From Rhodococcus sp. SMB37 (GTDB lineage: Bacteria > Actinomycetota > Actinomycetes > Mycobacteriales > Mycobacteriaceae), in assembly GCF_004345605.1 (NCBI RefSeq), contig NZ_SLVY01000023.1:1-64000 (forward strand): a stretch of 64,000 nt of DNA, written 5' to 3'. The position numbers and the translations under genes were made by a program. Below are positions 45,461-53,351 of the stretch, one piece after another. A model generated the notes under the pieces. It saw nothing but the letters and a program-made list of their open reading frames with translations, did not search any database and was not told where the DNA came from. The number at the start of each line of letters is the position of its first letter. Position 1 is the stretch's first letter.

Positions 45461-45883
45461 TTATCGGGCGTCGGCGTCGGAAAGCAGCCGGGTAGCGAGC
45501 TCCTCGACGCGGACAGCGATGTCATCGCGCACCAGGCGCATCCGCTCGATGCCGTCGATGCCGCGCTCGGACGGCTCATCGGTGTCCCAGTTCTCGACGA
45601 CCACCCCGGCGGGCGCATCGACGTGGGCTTCGCCGCCGAGGGTGACCACCAGGTCGACTTCGGTGAGGAGTTGCGGATCGATCGGCTTGGGGCGCTCACC
45701 GTCGATGGAGGCGCCTACCTCGTGGAGGACCTGCACCGACAGAGCATTAAGGGACGCCCCTGGGGCGGTACCGGCCGAATGGACGGTGACGCGGTCGCCG
45801 GCTGTCTTGCGCATCAACGCTGCGGCCATCTGGGATTTTCCGCCGTTCTTCACACACACGAACAGCACCGAAGCAGTGGGCAC
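45461..45883 (-). CDS. arsC: Arsenate reductase/arsenate-mycothiol transferase, LMW-phosphatase fold
   Basis: A 140-residue low-molecular-weight-phosphatase-fold reductase. The anion-binding loop is FVCVKNGGKSQMAAAL: the catalytic Cys10 is present, but the loop Arg of the CX5R motif is Lys. NGGKSQ is the version I associate with actinobacterial mycothiol-coupled ArsC enzymes (as in Corynebacterium), which link arsenate to mycothiol. The later active-site Asp is in WDTDEPSE. First gene of the leftward arsC-arsD-arsA operon, divergent from arsR with only 53 bp between. Confidence 0.87.
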   Translation of the reverse strand: MPTASVLFVCVKNGGKSQMAAALMRKTAGDRVTVHSAGTAPGASLNALSVQVLHEVGASIDGERPKPIDPQLLTEVDLVVTLGGEAHVDAPAGVVVENWDTDEPSERGIDGIERMRLVRDDIAVRVEELATRLLSDADAR

Positions 45884-45912
45884 GTGGAGGTCCCTTCCCG
45901 TTTGACGACTGG

Positions 45913-45928
45913 ATTGATAACAGTCAAT
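45913..45928. promoter_or_regulatory. ArsR operator in the divergent arsC/arsR gap
   Basis: Perfect inverted repeat ATTGA-TAACAG-TCAAT, the usual TTGA/TCAA half-site pattern of ArsR repressors, 8 bp before the arsR ATG and 29 bp from divergent arsC. One site may control both transcripts. Confidence 0.7.
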
Positions 45929-45936
45929 ATAGACGC

Positions 45937-46350
45937 ATGTCGAATCAGCTGTCGAGTGAGGCCGAACCGTGCTGCCCGCCGCTCGCCCGTGAGCCCCTGA
46001 CCTCGGATTGGGCCACCGACCTGGCCCGCATGTTCAAGGCCCTCGGTGATCCGGTGCGGCTGCGCATGCTCAGCATGATCGCCAGCCACCAGGGCGGGGA
46101 GAGCTGTGTGTGCGACATCAGCCCCGCGTTCGACCTGTCGCAACCGACCATCTCGCACCACCTCAAGGTGCTGCGCGAAGCCGGACTTCTCGACTGTGAG
46201 CGCCGCGGCACCTGGGTGTACTACCGGGTGATCCCCGCCGCCCTCGAGCAACTGTCCGCGGTGCTCGCCACCGAATCCGGGGTCCTGCCCGGATCGGCCT
46301 GCACCTGCACCTGCGCCCCGACTGAAGCCCTTCAGGAGATCGTCTCGTGA
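45937..46350 (+). CDS. arsR: ArsR-family arsenic-responsive repressor
   Basis: A 137-residue winged-helix repressor. The core is ALGDPVRLRMLSMI and LSQPTISHHLKVLREAGLL. The arsenic-binding pair Cys57-x-Cys59 is in GGESCVCDISP, at the start of the DNA-contact helix as in R773 ArsR; extra Cys occur in EPCCPP near the start and SACTCTCAP at the end. Divergent from arsC-arsD-arsA and overlapping acr3 by four bases (GTGA), so it represses both operons presumably through the site at 45913-45928. Confidence 0.93.
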   Translation: MSNQLSSEAEPCCPPLAREPLTSDWATDLARMFKALGDPVRLRMLSMIASHQGGESCVCDISPAFDLSQPTISHHLKVLREAGLLDCERRGTWVYYRVIPAALEQLSAVLATESGVLPGSACTCTCAPTEALQEIVS

Positions 46351-47423
46351 CCACCACTGAACACCGGTCCGTCGCCGGCAAGATGTCGGTCCTCGACCGG
46401 TTCCTGGCCGTGTGGATCGGCATCGCCATGGTCGCCGGTCTGCTGCTCGGCCGCCTCATTCCCGGGCTCGGGGACGCGTTGAGCGTCATCGAGATCGACA
46501 ACATCTCTCTGCCGATCGCGCTCGGTCTGTTGATCATGATGTACCCGGTGCTTGCGAAGGTGCGCTACGACCGCCTCGACACCGTCACGGGCGATCGCAA
46601 GCTGTTGATCTCCTCGCTCATTCTCAACTGGGTGCTCGGCCCGGCGCTGATGTTCGCCCTCGCCTGGCTGCTGCTGCCCGACCTGCCCGAGTACCGCACC
46701 GGCCTGATCATCGTCGGCCTGGCTCGCTGCATCGCGATGGTCATCATCTGGAACGACCTCGCCTGCGGCGACCGCGAAGCCGCCGCAGTACTGGTTGCGA
46801 TCAACTCGGTTTTCCAGGTGATCATGTTCGCTGTGCTCGGCTGGTTCTACCTGTCGATCCTGCCCGGCTGGCTCGGGCTCGAACAGACCACCCTCGATGT
46901 CTCCCCGTGGCAGATCGCCAAATCGGTGCTGATCTTCCTCGGTATCCCCCTCGTCGCCGGCTTCTTGACCCGCCATTTCGGTGAAAAAGCCAAGGGACGT
47001 GAGTGGTACGAGGACACGTTCTTGCCGAAGATCGGCCCGTGGGCGCTCTACGGGCTGCTGTTCACGATCGTGATCCTGTTCGCCCTGCAGGGCGAGCAGA
47101 TCACCTCGCAGCCGTGGGACGTGGTGCGGATCGCGTTGCCGCTGCTCGCGTACTTCATCCTCATGTGGGGTGGTGGGTTCCTGTTCGGTGCGGCAGTGGG
47201 GCTCGGTTACGAGCGCACCACGACGCTGGCGTTCACCGCCGCCGGAAACAACTTCGAGCTCGCCATCGCGGTGGCGATCGGCACCTTCGGTGTCACCTCC
47301 GGCCAGGCTTTGGCCGGGGTGGTGGGTCCGCTCATCGAGGTGCCCGTCCTGGTTGCTCTGATCTACGTCTCGCTCGCCCTGCGTAAGCGTTTCACCAGTT
47401 CTCCCGCCCCCACTGTGTCGTAA
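46347..47423 (+). CDS. acr3: Acr3-family arsenite efflux permease
   Basis: A 358-residue membrane protein with ten hydrophobic segments. The functionally required Cys of Acr3 is in GLARCIAMVIIWNDLACG (fourth membrane segment); GWFYLSILPGWLGL and AAGNNFELAIAVAIGTFG are further family blocks, and the late Glu is in GPLIEVPVLVALIYV. It exports arsenite and can be helped by ArsA. GTG 46347 overlaps the arsR stop. It is the second gene of the rightward operon arsR-acr3-arsC-arsC. Confidence 0.95.
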   Translation: MTTTEHRSVAGKMSVLDRFLAVWIGIAMVAGLLLGRLIPGLGDALSVIEIDNISLPIALGLLIMMYPVLAKVRYDRLDTVTGDRKLLISSLILNWVLGPALMFALAWLLLPDLPEYRTGLIIVGLARCIAMVIIWNDLACGDREAAAVLVAINSVFQVIMFAVLGWFYLSILPGWLGLEQTTLDVSPWQIAKSVLIFLGIPLVAGFLTRHFGEKAKGREWYEDTFLPKIGPWALYGLLFTIVILFALQGEQITSQPWDVVRIALPLLAYFILMWGGGFLFGAAVGLGYERTTTLAFTAAGNNFELAIAVAIGTFGVTSGQALAGVVGPLIEVPVLVALIYVSLALRKRFTSSPAPTVS

Positions 47424-47448
47424 GGATCGGCCACGTCAGGAGATGTCG

Positions 47449-48091
47449 ATGTCCCAGCACGCTGCTCAGCCAGAATTACTGATGCCTCAGGCGGTGCTGC
47501 ACCGCAGTGCCGAACATCTCGCCGAGAAGTACGCCGGGGTGTTCTCGGCGCAGACCGTCGAGCGGATGGTCTTCGAGTCGTATGCGGCGCACCGCCAAGA
47601 TCCATACCCATTTGCCCTCGCTGGCCACCCGCTTCGCGGGCGAACGCCTCACTGCTCTGGCGCAGGCCGAGGGCGCTATACCGAAGGATGTGCCGGAGGT
47701 GCTGTTCGTGTGCGTGCGTAACAGCGGACGTTCGCAGATGGCCGCGGCACTGCTGGCTCATCACGGCGCGGGACGGGTGCACGTGCGCTCCGCCGGATCG
47801 GCTCCTGCAGCGGCGATTCATCCTGTCGTGGTCGAGGCGATGGCCGAGATCGGGCTCGATCTCGGCGGCGAATATCCCAAACCCCTGACCGACGATGTGG
47901 TGGCAGCCGCCGATGTGGTGATCACCATGGGGTGCGGTGATGCGTGCGCGGTGTATCCGGGTAAGCGCTACCTCGATTGGTCGTTGATCGATCCGGACGA
48001 CGAGTCGCTGGGCACGGTGCGCGCCGTCCGCGACGATATCGACACTCGCGTGCGGGCTTTGCTGGCCGAACTCGACACCGTTTCTGCCTGA
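47449..48091 (+). pseudogene. arsC: Arsenate reductase gene interrupted by a frameshift
   Basis: The first frame (start ATG 47449, AGGAG six bases before) encodes the helical amino-terminal extension of actinobacterial ArsC up to TVERMVFESYAA. The homologous continuation RTAKIHTHLPSLATRFAGERLTALAQ is in another frame from about 47585. That frame then has the full catalytic domain, VLFVCVRNSGRSQMAA (CX5R intact), the redox Cys in TMGCGDACAV, and SPDW-like YLDWSLIDPD. Compared with relatives a deletion of about 8 bases near 47585-47590 would explain it. A separate catalytic domain could still be made from an internal ATG at 47582. The next gene supplies an intact homologue. Confidence 0.75.
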
Positions 48092-48118
48092 ATTCTCTTC
48101 GAAAGGACGTCTGTTTTC

Positions 48119-48553
48119 ATGACAACTGATTCCTCGACCGATCGCACACCCTCGGTGTTGTTCGTGTGTGTGCACAACGCGGGCCGTTCCCAGATGGCCG
48201 CGGGATTCCTCACTGCGCTGGCCGGCGACCGGGTCGAGGTCCGTTCCGCGGGCTCCGCTCCGGCCGAGCAGGTCAACCCGGCCGCGGTCGCGGCGATGGC
48301 CGAAGTCGGTATCGACATCTCCGCGCAGAACCCGAAGATCCTCACCATCGACGCGGTGCAGGCCTCCGATGTGGTGATCACCATGGGGTGCGGCGACACG
48401 TGCCCGGTGTTTCCGGGCACGTCGTATCGGGATTGGGTGCTCGAGGATCCGGCCGGGCAAGAGGTGGAGGCGGTGCGTCCGATCCGCGACGAGATCAAAG
48501 CCAAGGTCGAGGCGCTGATCGCCGAGCTCGTTCCAGACGGCGCCCAAGCCTGA
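48119..48553 (+). CDS. arsC: Arsenate reductase ArsC (LMW-phosphatase fold)
   Basis: A 144-residue ArsC. CX5R loop FVCVHNAGRSQMAAGF (Cys-to-Arg spacing complete), redox Cys in TMGCGDTCPVFPG, and YRDWVLEDPAGQ. It reduces arsenate to arsenite for export by Acr3, drawing on a thiol partner (thioredoxin or mycothiol/mycoredoxin; which one is unknown). Start ATG 48119 after GAAAGGACG. About half identical, by eye, to the frameshifted gene just before it, from which it differs by lacking the helical extension. Confidence 0.93.
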   Translation: MTTDSSTDRTPSVLFVCVHNAGRSQMAAGFLTALAGDRVEVRSAGSAPAEQVNPAAVAAMAEVGIDISAQNPKILTIDAVQASDVVITMGCGDTCPVFPGTSYRDWVLEDPAGQEVEAVRPIRDEIKAKVEALIAELVPDGAQA

Positions 48554-48685
48554 CAGGGGTGGGCGCCGATGACAACAAACATGACGGAGGCGTTCAGTCC
48601 CTCGAGTCGAGGGTCCGCGCTCGAAGGTCGTGAGTCCACGGATTGAGATGTGCCGGATACGGCAACACCGAAGCAGGCTCCGAGG

Positions 48686-49843
48686 TCAGACTGCAATGAC
48701 GGGCAGTTCGATCGTAAAGCGTGCCCCACGGCCCGGCCCGTCACTGTGTGCTCGGATGCGCCCGTGGTGGGCTTCGACGAGGGCACGGGTGATGGTCAGG
48801 CCGATACCGCTGCCGCCGTGTCGGCGATCACGGGCTGTATCGGCGCGGTAGAACCGGTCGAAGAGGTGGTCGAGGTGCTCGGGAGCAATGCCCTCGCCGG
48901 TGTCGGCCACCGTGATCTCCACCCGATCGCGGTTCGCTCGTCTGCTGGTGACCGTGACCGTGCCGCCACAGGCGGTGTGGCGCAGGGCATTGTCGAGCAG
49001 ATTGCCCAGGACCTGGCCGAGCCGGTCGGGGTCGACCGATACGACCAGGGAGTCGTCGAGACGGCTGTGCAATTCGACGCCTGTGTTCTCGTACCGTTCG
49101 CGCACCGCATCGACCGCGGCGGTGACCAAGACGCCGGTGGTGGTGGGCACCGGCCGGATGCGGGTGAGGTGTTCTTCGGCGCGCGAGACCGCGGTGATGT
49201 CCTGGGCGAGACGCCCCAGCCGGTGGGTGGCATCGCGCAAAACTTGTCGGGTGTCGTCGTCGAGGGTGCGGACGCCGTCGTCGAGGGCTTCGAGATAAGA
49301 GTCGAGGGTCGCAATCGGGGTGCGCATCTCGTGGCCGAGGTCGGTGAGCATCCGGCGGCGGGTACTTTCGGTGGCGTCGAGACGGCGGGCGAGTTCGTTA
49401 ACGGTGACGGCGAGCTCGTCGAATTCGCGGCCGAGACCGGGGCTGGACACGCGAGTGTCGTACCGGCCGCCTGCGATCCGGGCGGTCGAGGTGGTCACCG
49501 CGGTCAACGAGCGTTGAACACGGCGGGTGATGTACCAGCTCACCGCCAATGCCAGCAGCACCGCGACCGCGACCGCCAGACCCCATGCAAGGACGATCGA
49601 CCAGGCGAACGCCTCTTCGACGTGCGCGGCCTGACTCGAGTTGTGGTCGATGCCGGCCTGGCCGAGGTGATCATGGAAGATCCCGGGCGCGAGGGCGGAG
49701 GCGACGAGCCAGGCGCTGGCGGCGCAGCCGACCACCACCACGGTCAAGGCGAGGAACAGCCGGGTGCCGAAACTCGATCCCGCCAGTGCCTGCTGGGGCG
49801 ATGCAGCTGAACCTCGTCTGCGGTGGGGGCGCCGGGCCGTCAT
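48686..49843 (-). CDS. Sensor histidine kinase of the copper cluster
   Basis: A 385-residue two-membrane-segment kinase. Segments near residues 30-50 and 80-110 enclose a short external loop with DHNSSQ; a HAMP domain follows (RRVQRSLTAVTTSTARIAGG), then the HisKA helix LTDLGHEMRTPIATLDSYLE and HATPase boxes NLLDNALRHTA, DTGEGIAPEHLDHLFDRFY and GSGIGLTITRALVEAH. ATG 49843 overlaps the response-regulator stop. Position beside the copper genes suggests it senses periplasmic copper (CusS/CopS type), though the small sensor loop lacks obvious Met/His clusters. Confidence 0.9.
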   Translation of the reverse strand: MTARRPHRRRGSAASPQQALAGSSFGTRLFLALTVVVVGCAASAWLVASALAPGIFHDHLGQAGIDHNSSQAAHVEEAFAWSIVLAWGLAVAVAVLLALAVSWYITRRVQRSLTAVTTSTARIAGGRYDTRVSSPGLGREFDELAVTVNELARRLDATESTRRRMLTDLGHEMRTPIATLDSYLEALDDGVRTLDDDTRQVLRDATHRLGRLAQDITAVSRAEEHLTRIRPVPTTTGVLVTAAVDAVRERYENTGVELHSRLDDSLVVSVDPDRLGQVLGNLLDNALRHTACGGTVTVTSRRANRDRVEITVADTGEGIAPEHLDHLFDRFYRADTARDRRHGGSGIGLTITRALVEAHHGRIRAHSDGPGRGARFTIELPVIAV

Positions 49844-50625
49844 TGTCCGGCGCCCATCTTGTAGCCGACCCCACGCACGGTGCGCACATAGCGGCCGCGG
49901 ACAGCATCGTCGCCGAGTTTGCGGCGCAGATGACCGACGTGCACATCGACCAGATGCGCGTCGCCGGTCCAGCTCGGTCCCCACACCGCCTCGATCAGCT
50001 GAGCCCGGGTGAGCACCACGCCGGGATCGCGGGCCAGCGCGGCCAGGACGTCGAACTCGGTGCGGGTCAAGGCCACCGGCCTCCCGGCGACGGTGACTTC
50101 CCGGCCGTCGACATCGAGGGCCAGGTCCCCGGCGCGGCGGATCAGGCCGGTGGCGGCGGTCTCGGCCGGTCTGGGTGCGGCGACGTGGGCGCGGGGACGG
50201 CGCAGCATGGCCTGGATGCGGGCCATCAATTCGCGGGGGCTGAACGGTTTGCTCATGTAGTCATCTGCGCCGACGGACAGCCCGATGAGGGTGTCGATCT
50301 CTTCGGTGCGGGCGGTGAGCATCACGACATAGGCGTCGGAGAACGTCCGCAGTTGCCGGCACACCTCGACCCCGTCCAGATGGGGCAGGCCGAGATCGAG
50401 GACCACGACGTCGGGGTCGACCTGTCGGGCGAGGGTGACGGCGTCGGCGCCGTCACCGGTGATCGCGGTCTCGAACCCGTCGCGTTCGAGATACGAGCCG
50501 ATCAGGTTCGCCAACGGTGCCTCGTCCTCGACGACCATCGCCCGCAACCCGGTCGACGGGCGCGGCGGCGCCGCAGAGTCGCTGGTCGCGGTGGGGGTGC
50601 GAGCGGAGGAGTCCATGGCGTCCAT
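49840..50625 (-). CDS. OmpR/PhoB-type response regulator of the copper cluster
   Basis: A 261-residue regulator. Receiver: MVVEDEAPL acidic pair, phospho-Asp in VVLDLGLPH, Lys in DDYMSKPFSP. DNA-binding winged helix: LTRTEFDVLAALARDPGVVLTRAQLIEAVWG and the closing YVRTVRGVGYKMG. A 30-residue Ser/Thr/Pro-rich head precedes the receiver, so the start is uncertain (ATG 50625 or 50616, or GTG 50631). First gene of the leftward regulator-kinase operon, divergent from the SHOCT-oxidase-CopB transcript; binding in the 127-bp gap is expected. Confidence 0.9.
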   Translation of the reverse strand: MDAMDSSARTPTATSDSAAPPRPSTGLRAMVVEDEAPLANLIGSYLERDGFETAITGDGADAVTLARQVDPDVVVLDLGLPHLDGVEVCRQLRTFSDAYVVMLTARTEEIDTLIGLSVGADDYMSKPFSPRELMARIQAMLRRPRAHVAAPRPAETAATGLIRRAGDLALDVDGREVTVAGRPVALTRTEFDVLAALARDPGVVLTRAQLIEAVWGPSWTGDAHLVDVHVGHLRRKLGDDAVRGRYVRTVRGVGYKMGAGQ

Positions 50626-50752
50626 CTTCACCAGCGGACACCGCTGTCGACGAGGCGGTGTGGCTTCTTGAGCAAATCTTCATACGACCTCCACAGGAAT
50701 CCACGGGTAGGCACACCAGGCTGGAAGCACGAACCGGTGAAAGGAGGCGACC

Positions 50753-51040
50753 ATGATGGGCTGGGCAGGTGAGCTGACCTGGACCGGATGGATCGTCATG
50801 GCCGTGTGCATGTTCGCGTTCTGGGCGGTGGTGATCTATCTGATGGCCATGATGTTCCGCACCGACCGTGCGAACGGACCCGGCCGCACCAGCCAGGAGT
50901 CCGATCCGCTTCGGCTGCTCGAGACGCGTTTCGCCCGCGGTGACATCGACTCCGATGAATTCGTGGCCCGTCGGCAGGTGCTGATGCACCCCGGCGACAC
51001 CACGAAGGTCGAGCACCGGCAGGGGCATGTTCATGGCTGA
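50753..51040 (+). CDS. Small membrane protein with a SHOCT domain
   Basis: A 95-residue protein with one strong membrane segment (residues 12-37, TGWIVMAVCMFAFWAVVIYLMA-like) and a cytoplasmic SHOCT motif, PLRLLETRFARGDIDSDEFVARRQVL. SHOCT proteins often sit with copper export genes, and may help assemble membrane complexes. Starts with tandem ATGs at 50753/50756 after AAAGGAGG. The end overlaps the multicopper-oxidase start by eight bases, so the two are translated together. Confidence 0.8.
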   Translation: MMGWAGELTWTGWIVMAVCMFAFWAVVIYLMAMMFRTDRANGPGRTSQESDPLRLLETRFARGDIDSDEFVARRQVLMHPGDTTKVEHRQGHVHG

Positions 51041-52550
51041 GCTGGTCCGTCGATCCTTCCTTCTCGGATCAATACTTGCCGGGGCCGGAGTCCTGATGGC
51101 CTGTTCCGGGTCGGGCTCACCGACCGGTGCCCCCGTGCAGGCCTCGTCGACTGCGGTGCGCCGTCTCGAACAGCAACGCCGCATCCCGGGTCAGCAGGTG
51201 GTCTCGGCGCGGTTGACGCCGCGTCCGGTCGAGGTGGACCTTGGCGGGCGCATCGTGTCGACCTGGGGGTACGACGAGCAGCTACCGGGGCCGCTGCTGC
51301 GAGCCCGCGCCGGGGATCTGCTGCGGGTGGAGGTGGACAACCAGCTGCCGGCGGAGACGAGTGTGCACTGGCACGGGCTGGCGTTGAGCAACGACATGGA
51401 CGGTGTGCCCGGGCTGACCCAGGATCCGATCGTGGCCGGCGGCCGGTTCGCCTACGAGTTCACGGTCCCGGATCCGGGCACGTACTTCTACCACTCGCAT
51501 TCGGGATTGCAGCTCGATCGCGGCCTGTACGGGCCGTTGGTCATCGACGATCCGAACGAGCCCGGCGACTACGACCACGAGTGGATCGTGGTGCTCGACG
51601 ACTGGCTCGACGGCACCGGCCGCACCCCCGACGACGTGGCCCGCGACCTCGGCATCGGCGCCGCCACCGGTGCCAGTGGCGACGGCGGGATGGGCGGAAT
51701 GGACCACGGCGCCATGGACATGGACGGAATGGACACGGGTGAGGAGACCATGCTCTCCCCGCTGCTCGGCGGCGCCGGAGACGTGAGCTACCCGCATTTC
51801 CTGGTCGGCGGGCGCGTCCCCGAGGACCCGATCGTGTTCACCGCGACACCCGGACAGCGGGCGCGGATCCGGTTCGTCAACGCCGGCGCCGACACTGCGT
51901 TCCGCGTCGCCCTCGGTGGGCACCGGATGACCGTCACCCACACCGACGGCTTCCCGGTCGTGCCGCAGGACACCGATGCGCTGCTGATCGGGATGGGCGA
52001 GCGTGTCGATGTGCTCGTCACTCTCGGCGACGGCGTGTTCCCGTTGTTCGCGCAGGCGGAAGGCAAGACCGGGCACGGGCAGGCCCTGGTGCGCACCGCC
52101 GTCGGCGAGTTGCCCGCACAGTCGCGACCCGGCGAGCTGGACCGGCAGGTACTACTGGGCACCGATCTGGCGCCTCGGGAGTATGTGCGTCTGGCCGAGA
52201 GGGAGCACGATGTGTATCACAGCGTGGATATGGGCGGGACCATGTCGCCGTACCGGTGGACTCTTAATGGCCGCGCTCATCCCGATATCCCACCGCTGAA
52301 CGTGGCCGAAGGGCAGCGGGTGCGGATGCGGATGCGGAACATGTCGGACATGTTCCATCCGATGCATCTGCACGGACACACCTTCGCGCTCACCGACACC
52401 GGCCTGCGCAAGGACACTGTCACGATCGGGCCGATGCGCACCGTGGAGATCGAATTCGACACCGACAACCCGGGCCAGTGGGCGCTGCACTGCCACAACG
52501 CGTATCACCAGGAAGCCGGGATGATGACCACCGTGTCCTACCTGGCCTGA
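51033..52550 (+). CDS. Multicopper oxidase, exported lipoprotein (CueO/CopA-like)
   Basis: A 505-residue oxidase expected to oxidise toxic Cu(I). All four copper-ligand blocks are visible: SVHWHGLALSNDMDGVPG, YFYHSHSGLQLDRGLYGPL, FHPMHLHGHTF and ALHCHNAYHQEAGM. A Met-rich insert GGMDHGAMDMDGMD, typical of copper-resistance oxidases, lies mid-protein. The head has a twin-arginine motif VRRSFLLGS and a lipobox VLMACSGS, so the folded protein is probably exported by Tat and lipidated. Start at 51033 (AGGGG seven bases before) preferred to 51027. Confidence 0.92.
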   Translation: MAELVRRSFLLGSILAGAGVLMACSGSGSPTGAPVQASSTAVRRLEQQRRIPGQQVVSARLTPRPVEVDLGGRIVSTWGYDEQLPGPLLRARAGDLLRVEVDNQLPAETSVHWHGLALSNDMDGVPGLTQDPIVAGGRFAYEFTVPDPGTYFYHSHSGLQLDRGLYGPLVIDDPNEPGDYDHEWIVVLDDWLDGTGRTPDDVARDLGIGAATGASGDGGMGGMDHGAMDMDGMDTGEETMLSPLLGGAGDVSYPHFLVGGRVPEDPIVFTATPGQRARIRFVNAGADTAFRVALGGHRMTVTHTDGFPVVPQDTDALLIGMGERVDVLVTLGDGVFPLFAQAEGKTGHGQALVRTAVGELPAQSRPGELDRQVLLGTDLAPREYVRLAEREHDVYHSVDMGGTMSPYRWTLNGRAHPDIPPLNVAEGQRVRMRMRNMSDMFHPMHLHGHTFALTDTGLRKDTVTIGPMRTVEIEFDTDNPGQWALHCHNAYHQEAGMMTTVSYLA

Positions 52551-52627
52551 TCCCCGCATGCGGACCGGCCGTGTCCGGACTTCGGTGCCATGGCGGTCTG
52601 TGACCGTTCGAGAAAGGACCACATCCC

Positions 52628-53299
52628 ATGAACAACAAGAAGTTTCTCGCCGTCGGCGCCACCGCCCTGGCGGTGGTGTTCGCCGCGGCTGCGTGCAGCG
52701 ACACCGGGACCGGCACCACCGTCGCGACCTCGCCGGCCACGACCTCGGCCACCGCCACCTCGGCAGCCGACGAGGCCGCGGCGCACAACGACGCCGACGT
52801 GATGTTCGCGCAGATGATGTTGCCGCACCACAGTCAGGCGATCGAGATGAGCGACATGCTGCTGGCCAAGCAGGACATTCCCGCGGACGTGACCGCCCTG
52901 GCCGAGCAGATCAAGGCCGCTCAAGGCCCGGAGATCGAGCAGCTCGAGTCCTGGCTCGAGCAGTGGGGTGAGCCCACCGCGATGCCCGAGACAGGCCACG
53001 ACATGCCCGGCATGGACGAGGGCATGGACGGTATGGACGGTATGGAGGGGATGGAGGGGATGGAGATGGAAGGGATGATGAGCGAGGAGGACATGCAGGC
53101 GCTGTCCGAGGCACAGGGCGCCGACGCCGCTCGCCTGTTCCTCGAGCAGATGATCGCCCACCACGAAGGCGCAGTCGACATGGCGCAGACCGAGATCGAG
53201 GACGGACAGTTCCCCGACGCGGTAGAGATGGCCCGCACCATCGGCGACACGCAGCAGCAGGAGATCGAGACCATGCGGCAGCTGCTGACCACCCTGTAA
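52628..53299 (+). CDS. DUF305 copper-responsive lipoprotein
   Basis: A 223-residue lipoprotein (signal peptide KKFLAVGATALAVVFAAAAC, lipidation at the Cys). It has the DUF305 ferritin-like helical repeats MFAQMMLPHHSQAIEMSDM and FLEQMIAHHEGAVDMAQTEI, both with His-His and Met, and a Met/Asp/Glu-rich connector GMDEGMDGMDGMEG. The family occurs next to copper exporters and probably binds copper in the cell wall. ATG 52628 after GAAAGGA. Follows the oxidase by 77 bp and ends in a hairpin. Confidence 0.9.
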   Translation: MNNKKFLAVGATALAVVFAAAACSDTGTGTTVATSPATTSATATSAADEAAAHNDADVMFAQMMLPHHSQAIEMSDMLLAKQDIPADVTALAEQIKAAQGPEIEQLESWLEQWGEPTAMPETGHDMPGMDEGMDGMDGMEGMEGMEMEGMMSEEDMQALSEAQGADAARLFLEQMIAHHEGAVDMAQTEIEDGQFPDAVEMARTIGDTQQQEIETMRQLLTTL

Positions 53300-53316
53300 C
53301 CGGGCGCCGCCCGGTT
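53298..53316 (+). terminator. Hairpin after the DUF305 gene
   Basis: AACCGGGC-GCC-GCCCGGTT, eight perfect pairs with a 3-base loop, beginning inside the stop codon. The next gene, copB, starts 36 bp later, so it may only attenuate or mark RNA processing. Confidence 0.6.
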
Positions 53317-53351
53317 CCTCTCGGCCCGTTCGCCATCCCAGGAGGCTTTCG

